Below are positions 1 to 6,830 of a DNA stretch of 10,319 nucleotides, in pieces. The DNA comes from Blautia sp. (GTDB lineage Bacteria; Bacillota; Clostridia; Lachnospirales; Lachnospiraceae). Within the stretch, counting starts at the first letter, position 1, and every line of letters begins with the position of its first letter. The DNA lies in the NCBI GenBank assembly GCA_017515945.1, contig JAFWDX010000047.1:1-10319 (forward strand), given 5' to 3'. A model generated the notes under the pieces. It was not told the DNA's origin. It made no database searches and saw nothing but the letters and a program-made list of their open reading frames with translations. The position numbers and the translations under genes are program-made.

Positions 1-202
1 GATTGACCGTCACTTTCTTTGGGGGAAGCCGGAAGCCGCTGTTATGCATCGCAGTGCGGACTCTGTCCTGCGCTTCTTTTACCTGTACGGAAGGAAAACC
101 TACCATTATAAAACCCGGCAGCCCGTCACTGACGTCTGCCTCCACCTGGACGGGACACACATCCAGTCCGACGATCACGGATGACAGGACACTGGCAAAC
201 AT
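1..202 (-). CDS. comM: ComM/YifB-family Mg-chelatase-like AAA ATPase, N-terminal fragment
   Basis: The minus strand encodes 67 residues that run off the left edge of the window. The peptide begins MFASVLSSVIVGLDVCPVQV and continues with the ComM/YifB N-terminal signature (VEADVSDGLPGFIMVGFPS, then QVKEAQDRVRTAMHNSGFRL and PPKKVTVN). This matches the Lon-protease-like N-terminal region of the family; the AAA+ and Mg-chelatase C-terminal parts lie outside the window. In known family members ComM is a hexameric helicase that promotes branch migration during natural transformation; the role of clostridial homologues is less clear. The start at 202 is preferred over the ATG at 206, which is out of frame, because an AAAGGAG site (complement of 208-214) sits 5 nt upstream. 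The gene is divergent from topA. Confidence 0.93.
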   Translation of the reverse strand, partial: MFASVLSSVIVGLDVCPVQVEADVSDGLPGFIMVGFPSVQVKEAQDRVRTAMHNSGFRLPPKKVTVN

Positions 203-285
203 GCATACTCCTTTCCTGGAATCAATTTATTGGCGTAAGCGGGAACTGTTCAGGCAGCTCCTCACACTTGCTGTGTCTGATAATA

Positions 286-314
286 ATTATATATCAATGA
301 TGTACAATACACAA
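286..314 (-). promoter_or_regulatory. Sigma-A-type promoter for comM
   Basis: On the minus strand, TTGTGT (309-314) is followed by a 17-nt spacer and a perfect TATAAT (286-291). Transcription would start near 279-280 and give a leader of about 78 nt before the comM start. The -10 is consensus and the -35 matches 4 of 6 positions. This is a pattern call only. Confidence 0.6.
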
Positions 315-335
315 TAGACCTAAATTGACGCTTTA

Positions 336-352
336 TGTCGAAATATGTCGAA
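336..352 (+). promoter_or_regulatory. Tandem Spo0A (0A) boxes between comM and topA
   Basis: TGTCGAA occurs at 336-342 and again at 346-352, within a tandem 10-bp repeat (TATGTCGAAA twice, 334-353). TGTCGAA is the core 0A box bound by phosphorylated Spo0A, the sporulation master regulator of Bacillota. Two boxes one helical turn apart is the arrangement expected for a Spo0A dimer. The pair lies about 22 bp upstream of the comM -35 and 31 bp upstream of the topA -35, so it could act on either promoter. Binding is inferred. Confidence 0.6.
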
Positions 353-382
353 ATTTCTTCTGCGGTAGCATGCAATAAAAGC

Positions 383-411
383 TTGCAAGCTCAGGGGAAA
401 TGGTGTATAGT
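383..411 (+). promoter_or_regulatory. Sigma-A-type promoter for topA
   Basis: TTGCAA (383-388), a 17-nt spacer and TATAGT (406-411) place the transcript start near 418, giving a leader of about 27 nt. This makes the in-frame ATG at 400 untranscribed and supports the topA start at 445. A perfect 12-bp palindrome, AGCTTGCAAGCT (380-391), covers the -35. Confidence 0.6.
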
Positions 412-444
412 TTTCTCGATTTTATGCCTGCAAAGGAGAGTATC

Positions 445-2508
445 ATGGCAAAGTATCTGGTGATCGTAGAATCGCCTGCAAAGGTTAAAACAATTAAAAA
501 ATTTCTTGGCTCCAACTATGCCGTGGAAGCGTCTCAGGGACATGTGAGAGACTTTCCCAAAAGCCAGTTCGGCATAGACGTGGAGAATGATTATGAGCCG
601 AAATATATTACAATAAGGGGAAAAGGAGAGCTGCTGGCCAAACTGCGCAAGGAAGCCAAAAAGGCGGACAAGATCTTCCTGGCAACTGACCCGGACCGCG
701 AGGGAGAAGCAATCTCGTGGCATTTAAGCATAGCGCTTAAGGAAGACCCGGCCAAAATGCAGCGGATCACGTTTAATGAGATCACAAAAACAGCGATCAA
801 GGATTCCCTCAAGCATCCGCGCGGGCTGGATATGAATCTGGTTGACGCCCAGCAGACCCGGAGAATGCTCGACCGCATGGTCGGGTACAGCATCAGCCCC
901 CTGCTCTGGGCAAAGGTTAAACGTGGACTCAGCGCCGGCCGTGTGCAGTCTGTGGCTCTGCGCATCATCTGCGACAGGGAGCAGGAGATCGCGGCCTTTA
1001 TCCCGGAGGAATACTGGTCTCTTGAAGCAGATCTCGCGATCGAAGGAGAGAAAAAACCTCTGACGGCAAAGTTCTTCGGGAAAGATAAAAAAACAGAGAT
1101 CCATAATAAAGAAGAAATGGATCGGCTTCTGGCAGAGCTGGAGCATGCATCCTATGAGATCACTGAGATCAAGACAGGAGAAAGGGTGCGCAATGCCCCC
1201 CTGCCTTTTACGACCAGCACACTGCAGCAGGAGGCCTCAAAGACACTGGGATTTTCCACCTCAAAGACCATGCGTCTGGCGCAGCAGCTGTATGAAGGCG
1301 TGGATGTAAAGGGGAGCGGCACGATCGGCCTCATTACGTATCTGCGTACGGATTCTACCCGTATTTCAGAAGAGGCTGACGCGGCTGCCAGAGAATATAT
1401 CGCTTCGAACTATGGACAGGATTATGTGTCCACATCTGAAAAGAAACAGAAAAACGGTCAGAAGATCCAGGATGCCCATGAAGCGATACGCCCTACGGAG
1501 ATCTCACGAAATCCTGTCATGGTCAAAGAGTCGCTTACGAGAGACCAGTTCCGTTTGTATCAGCTGATCTGGAAGCGCTTCACCGCCAGCCGTATGGCGC
1601 CGGCGAGGTATGAGACCACCTCTGTCCGGATCGGCGCGGGAGAATATGTCTTTACGGTAGCGGCTTCAAGGGTGATTTTTGACGGCTTTATGTCCGTCTA
1701 TGTGGAGGACGAGGAGAATAAAAAGAGTAATGTCCTCAGCAAGAGTCTGACGGTCGGAATGAAGTTTGATAAACCTGTTCTCCGTCCTGAGCAGCATTTC
1801 ACCCAGCCGCCCGCCCATTATACCGAGGCTTCCCTGGTAAGGACGATGGAGGAACTGGGGATCGGCCGTCCCAGTACATACGCGCCGACGATCACGACGA
1901 TCATCAGCCGCCGCTATGTGTCAAAGGAGCAGAAAAATCTGTATGTGACAGAACTTGGAGAGGTCGTCAACAATATCATGCTGCAGGCTTTTCCAAGCAT
2001 CGTAGATGTAAACTTTACGGCAACCATGGAGGGCCTGCTGGACTGTGTGGAGGCAGGAACGGTCGCATGGAAAACCGTGGTCCGCAATTTTTACCCGGAT
2101 CTTAAAAAGGATGTGGACGCGGCGGAACAGGAGCTGGAAAAGGTCGATATCCATGACGAAGTGACTGATGTGATCTGCGAAAACTGCGGACGCAACATGG
2201 TGATCAAGTATGGCCCGCATGGCCGCTTCCTTGCATGTCCAGGATTCCCGGAATGCCATAATACCAAACCTTTTTATGAAAAGATCGGTGTACCCTGCCC
2301 GAAATGCGGCGGCGACATCGTGCTTCGTCAGACCAAAAAGGGCAGACGTTTTTATGGCTGCATAAACAGCCCGGATTGCGACTTCATGTCCTGGGCCCGC
2401 CCGGTAGCCGAACCGTGTCCTGTATGCGGCGCATTTATGGTCATTAAGGGAAATAAAATCGCGTGCAGCCGACAGGAATGCGGATATACTGCCAAAAATG
2501 AATCGTAA
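445..2508 (+). CDS. topA: DNA topoisomerase I (type IA)
   Basis: This 687-residue protein relaxes negatively supercoiled DNA through a transient 5'-phosphotyrosine. It starts MAKYLVIVESPAKVKTIKKF, the TOPRIM N-terminus with metal-site Glu9. The TOPRIM acidic motif is TDPDREGEA with Asp82 and Asp84. The catalytic tyrosine is Tyr299 in ITYLRTDST. The C-terminus has three four-cysteine zinc ribbons starting at about Cys578, Cys618 and Cys658. Length and order fit Bacillota TopA (about 690 residues). The start at 445 is chosen because AAAGGAG (432-438) lies 6 nt upstream and the peptide then begins exactly like the family; an upstream in-frame ATG at 400 lies inside the promoter. It is divergent from comM and followed by its own terminator. 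Confidence 0.97.
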   Translation: MAKYLVIVESPAKVKTIKKFLGSNYAVEASQGHVRDFPKSQFGIDVENDYEPKYITIRGKGELLAKLRKEAKKADKIFLATDPDREGEAISWHLSIALKEDPAKMQRITFNEITKTAIKDSLKHPRGLDMNLVDAQQTRRMLDRMVGYSISPLLWAKVKRGLSAGRVQSVALRIICDREQEIAAFIPEEYWSLEADLAIEGEKKPLTAKFFGKDKKTEIHNKEEMDRLLAELEHASYEITEIKTGERVRNAPLPFTTSTLQQEASKTLGFSTSKTMRLAQQLYEGVDVKGSGTIGLITYLRTDSTRISEEADAAAREYIASNYGQDYVSTSEKKQKNGQKIQDAHEAIRPTEISRNPVMVKESLTRDQFRLYQLIWKRFTASRMAPARYETTSVRIGAGEYVFTVAASRVIFDGFMSVYVEDEENKKSNVLSKSLTVGMKFDKPVLRPEQHFTQPPAHYTEASLVRTMEELGIGRPSTYAPTITTIISRRYVSKEQKNLYVTELGEVVNNIMLQAFPSIVDVNFTATMEGLLDCVEAGTVAWKTVVRNFYPDLKKDVDAAEQELEKVDIHDEVTDVICENCGRNMVIKYGPHGRFLACPGFPECHNTKPFYEKIGVPCPKCGGDIVLRQTKKGRRFYGCINSPDCDFMSWARPVAEPCPVCGAFMVIKGNKIACSRQECGYTAKNES

Positions 2509-2541
2509 CTGTTCAGACACAAGATCCTTCACAGTTACGAT
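2502..2541 (+). repeat. 11-bp perfect inverted repeat across the topA stop codon
   Basis: ATCGTAACTGT (2502-2512) is the exact reverse complement of ACAGTTACGAT (2531-2541), with an 18-nt loop. The left arm contains the topA TAA. It has no T-run of its own and lies just upstream of the main terminator, so it may be a 3'-end stabilising hairpin. Function is unknown. Confidence 0.5.
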
Positions 2542-2560
2542 AAATCAAAGACCTGATCAG

Positions 2561-2600
2561 ACAGGGGAGAGGCACAGCCTCTCCTCTGTTTTGTTTTATT
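2561..2600 (+). terminator. Rho-independent terminator of topA
   Basis: A 13-bp stem (2561-2573 with 2577-2589), containing one G.U pair and closing a 3-nt ACA loop, is followed by a T-rich tract (2588-2600). It sits 52 nt past the topA stop. Confidence 0.88.
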
Positions 2601-2635
2601 GGAACAGACGGAAAGTAGATTTTTTAACATTCTTG

Positions 2636-2695
2636 TGTTCATAGTTTGTTCATAAAATATTCTTTTTAATTTCACACCATTTCAGTTTGTTCACA
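2636..2695 (+). repeat. Repeated TGTTCAYA motifs upstream of codY
   Basis: TGTTCATA occurs at 2636-2643 and 2647-2654, and TGTTCACA at 2688-2695. The latter two lie in a longer direct repeat, AGTTTGTTCA (2643-2652 and 2684-2693). Spacings of 11 and 41 bp put all three copies near the same helical face. They lie in an AT-rich 2601-2892 region with no gene and are 80 or more bp upstream of the codY -35. Regulator unknown. Confidence 0.4.
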
Positions 2696-2769
2696 ATTTT
2701 ATATGTAGAATATTCATATTTTCACTTCTTATGTTCGAAAAACTTATCATTTATTAAATAAATTCTAAA

Positions 2770-2784
2770 AACCTCTTGAAAATT
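2770..2784. promoter_or_regulatory. Weak CodY-box-like site at the codY promoter
   Basis: AACCTCTTGAAAATT matches the CodY consensus AATTTTCWGAAAATT at 11 of 15 positions, with the whole right half intact. It overlaps the proposed codY -35, where binding would repress. Autoregulation by CodY is known in some Bacillota; here it is inferred from a degenerate match in AT-rich DNA. Confidence 0.3.
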
Positions 2785-2804
2785 CCACCAAAAACGTGTA
2801 ATAT
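2776..2804 (+). promoter_or_regulatory. Sigma-A-type promoter for codY
   Basis: TTGAAA (2776-2781), a 17-nt spacer and TAATAT (2799-2804) predict a transcript start near 2811 and a leader of about 82 nt. Confidence 0.6.
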
Positions 2805-2846
2805 CAGAAATGACTAATACTCGATTTTTTCAAATTATTATATCTC

Positions 2847-2872
2847 TGCCGCTTTCCCGGCGGCAACCGGGA
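2847..2872 (+). other. Mutually exclusive hairpins in the codY leader
   Basis: TGCCGC (2847-2852) can pair with GCGGCA (2860-2865). Alternatively TCCCGG (2855-2860) can pair with CCGGGA (2867-2872). The two 6-bp stems overlap, so only one can form at a time, and the second ends 8 nt before the codY Shine-Dalgarno. They could modulate translation, but both stems are short. Confidence 0.3.
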
Positions 2873-2892
2873 TACTATGAAAGGAGGCAGCC

Positions 2893-3678
2893 ATGAGTGT
2901 TCAGCTTTTGGACAAAACACGCAAGATCAACAAGCTCCTGCACAACAGCAGCTCCAGTAAAGTCGTTTTCAATGATATCTGTCAGGTCCTGATGGAGACC
3001 CTGGACTCTAATATTCTGGTGCTGAGCAAGAAAGGCAAAGTGCTTGGGATCGGATCCTGCCCGGAGGTAGAGACGATCACGGAGCTGATCGAGGATGAGG
3101 TTGGCGGACATATTGACGCATTGTTGAATGAGCGCTTCCTCGGCGTTCTCTCCACCAAGGAGAATGTAAACCTGCAGACACTGGGCTTTGAACATGTCAG
3201 CGCAGATTACCAGGGCATTATCAATCCCATTGATATTGCCGGAGAGAGACTTGGCACAGTGTTTATGTACCGTAAAAAAATCCCTTATGATATTGAGGAT
3301 ATTATCGTAAGCGAATATGGCACGACCGTAGTCGGTCTGGAAATGATGCGCGCCGTTCATGAGGAAAATGCGGAAGAGGATCGCAAGAAGCAGGTCGTGA
3401 AATCCGCATTTAATACGCTCTCTTTCTCCGAACTGGAAGCAATCATCCATATTTTCGAAGAGCTGGACGGAGATGAAGGTATTCTGGTGGCGAGCAAGAT
3501 AGCCGACCGGGTCGGGATCACCCGGTCCGTCATTGTAAATGCGCTTCGCAAATTCGAGAGCGCCGGTGTGATCGAGTCCCGTTCCTCCGGGATGAAGGGC
3601 ACTTATATTAAGGTTCTCAACGAGGTGATCTTTGATGAACTTGAGGATATAAAGGCTCAAAAGAATAAAAAACAATAA
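2893..3678 (+). CDS. codY: Global transcriptional regulator CodY
   Basis: This 261-residue protein is a cytoplasmic DNA-binding regulator. In Bacillota, CodY binds DNA when loaded with GTP and branched-chain amino acids, and represses nutrient-scavenging and biosynthesis genes in rich conditions. The N-terminal ligand-binding GAF domain spans about residues 1-155, with the GERLGT strand at 117-122. The winged helix-turn-helix follows, with ASKIADRVGITRSVIVNALR at 200-219, essentially identical to the well-studied Bacillus protein. Ser212 corresponds to the Bacillus Ser215 at the recognition helix. The GAF domain is much more diverged than the HTH, as in other clostridia. The start is supported by AAAGGAGG (2880-2887) 5 nt upstream. 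It is a single-gene transcript between two terminators. Confidence 0.97.
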   Translation: MSVQLLDKTRKINKLLHNSSSSKVVFNDICQVLMETLDSNILVLSKKGKVLGIGSCPEVETITELIEDEVGGHIDALLNERFLGVLSTKENVNLQTLGFEHVSADYQGIINPIDIAGERLGTVFMYRKKIPYDIEDIIVSEYGTTVVGLEMMRAVHEENAEEDRKKQVVKSAFNTLSFSELEAIIHIFEELDGDEGILVASKIADRVGITRSVIVNALRKFESAGVIESRSSGMKGTYIKVLNEVIFDELEDIKAQKNKKQ

Positions 3679-3691
3679 TATGTAAAGCTGT

Positions 3692-3744
3692 AAAAGCCTT
3701 ATCCCTGCTTATGCACAGACATAATACAGGGATAAGGCTTTTTT
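3692..3744 (+). terminator. Rho-independent terminator of codY
   Basis: A 16-bp perfect stem (3692-3707 with 3727-3742) runs into a T-run at 3739-3744. A further 5-bp helix inside the loop (3709-3713 with 3720-3724) makes an unusually long, stable hairpin. The A-run on the left arm means it could also terminate leftward transcripts, but none is apparent. Confidence 0.93.
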
Positions 3745-3771
3745 GTATTTGCTATAAATTTATCTGAATTT

Positions 3772-3791
3772 AAGAAAAACAAAGAAAAACA
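3772..3791 (+). repeat. Tandem A-rich decamer upstream of the groESL promoter
   Basis: AAGAAAAACA occurs twice back to back. Phased A-tracts 55-75 bp upstream of the -35 could bend DNA and raise promoter activity, but they are too far upstream for a standard UP element. Nothing else is evident in 3745-3845. Confidence 0.3.
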
Positions 3792-3845
3792 GAGATATCA
3801 TGAGATATATGAAGATAAAAAGAATAAATGATGTGAATCCTGAAC

Positions 3846-3874
3846 TTGCGTAAACCCTTGCAAGTGAATAATAT
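3846..3874 (+). promoter_or_regulatory. Sigma-A-type promoter for groESL
   Basis: TTGCGT (3846-3851), a 17-nt spacer and TAATAT (3869-3874) predict a start near 3881, just ahead of CIRCE, the usual arrangement for HrcA-controlled chaperone operons. A 6-bp inverted repeat, ACTTGC/GCAAGT (3844-3849, 3860-3865), lies over the -35 and spacer. Confidence 0.65.
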
Positions 3875-3886
3875 ATAGCACAGTGA

Positions 3887-3913
3887 TTAGCACTCGAAAT
3901 AAATGAGTGCTAA
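3887..3913. promoter_or_regulatory. CIRCE element (HrcA operator)
   Basis: TTAGCACTC, a 9-bp spacer (3896-3904) and GAGTGCTAA form the canonical 9-9-9 CIRCE inverted repeat with no mismatch. HrcA binds it to repress class I heat-shock operons, and GroEL itself helps maintain active HrcA, giving feedback. It lies in the groES leader 65 nt before the start codon. Confidence 0.97.
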
Positions 3914-3977
3914 CAAGCTAAAAAGACAGCTTGTTCTGTCGTTAGATCGCATTTTTATAATTAAGGAGGAATTCACA

Positions 3978-4265
3978 ATGACATTGGTACCATTGGGGGA
4001 CAGAGTCGTATTAAAGCAGCTTGAGGCTGAAGAGACTACCAAATCCGGGATCGTTCTTCCGGGACAGGCAAAGGAAAAGCCCCAGCAGGCAGAGGTCATT
4101 GCGGTAGGCCCTGGAGCAACCGTGGACGGCAAGGAAGTCAAAATGCAGGTGTCTGTCGGTGAGAAGGTCATCTACTCAAAATATTCAGGTACAGAGGTTA
4201 AGCTTGACGATGAGGAGTACATTGTGATCAAACAGGAGGATATCCTGGCTGTCGTTAAGGACTGA
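3978..4265 (+). CDS. groES: Co-chaperonin GroES
   Basis: This 95-residue protein forms the heptameric lid of the GroEL folding chamber. It opens MTLVPLGDRVVLKQLEAEET. The mobile loop has the GroEL-binding Ile25-Val26-Leu27 in SGIVLPG, and the C-terminus EYIVIKQEDILAVVKD is typical. The start at 3978 is chosen because AAGGAGGA (3963-3970) lies 7 nt upstream and the family N-terminus begins there; the reading frame opens 25 codons earlier, inside the CIRCE element. It is the first gene of the CIRCE-controlled groESL operon. Confidence 0.97.
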   Translation: MTLVPLGDRVVLKQLEAEETTKSGIVLPGQAKEKPQQAEVIAVGPGATVDGKEVKMQVSVGEKVIYSKYSGTEVKLDDEEYIVIKQEDILAVVKD

Positions 4266-6002
<1,737 letters not shown>

Positions 6003-6011
6003 TTTAAGTGA

Positions 6012-6137
6012 GAAGTGCGCAGGTCAGTATATGAGGAAATGCGTCAAGCTTGCTTGTAAGCATTTCCTCATATACTGACCTGCATAGGGCGAACGCCCTC
6101 ATCCACAGACCCGGAGGGTCTGTGGATACAGCACTTC
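6012..6137 (+). ncRNA. Candidate structured RNA element (four-way junction) in the groEL 3' region
   Basis: GAAGTGC (6012-6018) can pair with GCACTTC (6131-6137). This outer helix would enclose three local hairpins: the 24-bp stem at 6019-6083, a 5-bp stem at 6086-6099 and a 12-bp stem at 6101-6127. The junction linkers are 0, 2, 1 and 3 nt, so the helices could stack compactly. An alternative outer pairing uses the same motif in the second repeat (6198-6204). I recognise no known RNA family. It may instead be a genomic interspersed repeat with palindromic arms. The fold is worked out by hand, without energies. Confidence 0.4.
6019..6083. repeat. 24-bp perfect inverted repeat downstream of groEL
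   Basis: The arms 6019-6042 and 6060-6083 are exact reverse complements. The 17-nt loop contains a further CAAG/CTTG pairing (6045-6048, 6053-6056). This is far longer than a normal terminator stem, and the following bases (ATAGGGCG) are not a U-tract. It could stabilise the groESL mRNA 3' end, form part of a larger RNA, or be a palindromic mobile-repeat remnant. Confidence 0.9.
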
Positions 6138-6152
6138 GGAGTACATGAAGAG
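6086..6152 (+). repeat. 67-bp tandem repeat, copy 1
   Basis: This is the first of two adjacent, gap-free copies. It contains three hairpins: AGGGC-GAAC-GCCCT (6086-6099), a perfect 12-bp stem with a GGA triloop (6101-6112 with 6116-6127) and a short ACT-TCGG-AGT hairpin (6133-6142). By direct comparison 57 of 67 positions match copy 2. Confidence 0.9.
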
Positions 6153-6219
6153 AGGGTGAACGCCTGCATCCACGGATCCTGAGGGTCTGTGGATGCAGCA
6201 CTTCGGAGTACATACAGAA
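6153..6219 (+). repeat. 67-bp tandem repeat, copy 2
   Basis: Ten substitutions separate it from copy 1, with no indels. The main stem extends to 16 bp (6164-6179 with 6183-6198), including two G.U pairs. The small first stem survives as 4 bp with two G.U pairs, sharing bases with the extended main stem. Its last bases merge with the AAAGGAG ribosome binding site (6218-6224) of the next gene. Confidence 0.9.
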
Positions 6220-6232
6220 AGGAGCATGCCCG

Positions 6233-6739
6233 GTGAGTGAGTTATTTAAAGAGCATCTGGTAAAGAAGGAGCCCACCGCAAAAGATACTCTGTTAAAATT
6301 CGGTTCCATTATCCTGACGGTTCTCTTCCTTGCAGCCGGGCTGCTGCTGCACCCGATCTTCCTGATTCCGGGAATCGTGCTGGGAATCGTAGCCTATGTG
6401 GTGATCCTGCCAAATACGGATCTTGAGTACGAGTATCTTCTTGTAAATCATTCTCTTGACATTGACAAGGTCATGGCAAAGTCAAAGAGGAAAAAGCTGA
6501 AGTCCTATGACCTTTCCGGTGCGGATATCATTGCGCCGCTGAATTCTTCGAGAATGGATTATTACAACAGCAATACCAACATGAAAGTGCTGGATTTTTC
6601 ATCAGGCAATCCGGAACATAAAAGATTTGCTTTCGTGATCCGGGACGACGGAGCAGCCACAAAGGTTATCTTCGAACCTGATGAAGCGATGGCGACGACT
6701 CTTCGCCAGTCCATGCCGAATAAGTGCTTTCTTGACTGA
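6233..6739 (+). CDS. Small membrane protein of unknown function (possibly DUF6106-like)
   Basis: This 168-residue protein has a short charged N-terminus, a hairpin of two hydrophobic helices (about residues 20-39 and 42-59, broken by HP at 40-41), then a soluble domain of about 105 residues that probably faces the cytoplasm. The segment after the membrane, DLEYEYLLVNHSLDIDKVMAK, resembles small Lachnospiraceae proteins I recall as DUF6106; that family call is tentative. No catalytic motif is visible. The GTG start at 6233 is chosen because AAAGGAG (6218-6224) lies 8 nt upstream; an ATG at 6226 is only 1 nt from the site and closes after four codons. It has no obvious promoter and may be read through from groEL or transcribed from within the repeats. 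A terminator follows. Confidence 0.85.
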   Translation: MSELFKEHLVKKEPTAKDTLLKFGSIILTVLFLAAGLLLHPIFLIPGIVLGIVAYVVILPNTDLEYEYLLVNHSLDIDKVMAKSKRKKLKSYDLSGADIIAPLNSSRMDYYNSNTNMKVLDFSSGNPEHKRFAFVIRDDGAATKVIFEPDEAMATTLRQSMPNKCFLD

Positions 6740-6758
6740 ATGTGCTGAAATATGAATT

Positions 6759-6797
6759 AAGTCCCGCCCCTTTTGGGGCGGGACTTTGTGGTTTTTG
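6759..6797 (+). terminator. Rho-independent terminator after the small membrane protein gene
   Basis: A 12-bp perfect GC-rich stem (6759-6770 with 6775-6786) closes a TTTT loop and is followed by TGTGGTTTTT. It isolates the upstream gene from guaB. Confidence 0.9.
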
Positions 6798-6801
6798 TGA
6801 A

Positions 6802-6830
6802 TTGACAGTCGTGTTGAAGTTTGCTAAACT
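6802..6830 (+). promoter_or_regulatory. Sigma-A-type promoter for the guaB operon
   Basis: A perfect TTGACA (6802-6807), a 17-nt spacer and TAAACT (6825-6830) are present, with TGC just before the -10 (extended -10). The start would be near 6837, giving a leader of about 25 nt, too short for a purine riboswitch. Confidence 0.78.

Noticed and set aside
3..317. A plus-strand frame of 104 codons at the left edge
   Set aside because: It is the antisense of the comM N-terminus, which has an unmistakable family sequence and its own ribosome binding site.
400..444. Upstream in-frame ATG extending topA by 15 residues
   Set aside because: It lies inside the predicted promoter and lacks a ribosome binding site; the conserved N-terminus starts at 445.
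2732..2739. TGTTCGAA as a further Spo0A box near codY
   Set aside because: It carries an extra T relative to TGTCGAA, and a single degenerate site is not convincing.
2875..3675. A 266-codon minus-strand frame opposite codY
   Set aside because: It is the exact antisense of codY, with no recognisable protein.
6050..6076. Possible promoter TTGCTT-TATACT inside the hairpin after groEL
   Set aside because: The spacer is only 15 nt and the -10 lies in the hairpin arm, so it is too weak to call.
6086..6219. CRISPR array
   Set aside because: There are only two abutting copies with internal hairpins and no variable spacers between them.
6004..6309. A 101-codon minus-strand frame over the repeat block
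   Set aside because: It translates palindromic repeats and then antisense of the next gene. The low-complexity, Ser/Arg/Cys-rich product looks spurious.
6797..6812. CodY box near the guaB promoter
   Set aside because: The best alignment has about seven mismatches in 15, which is indistinguishable from background.
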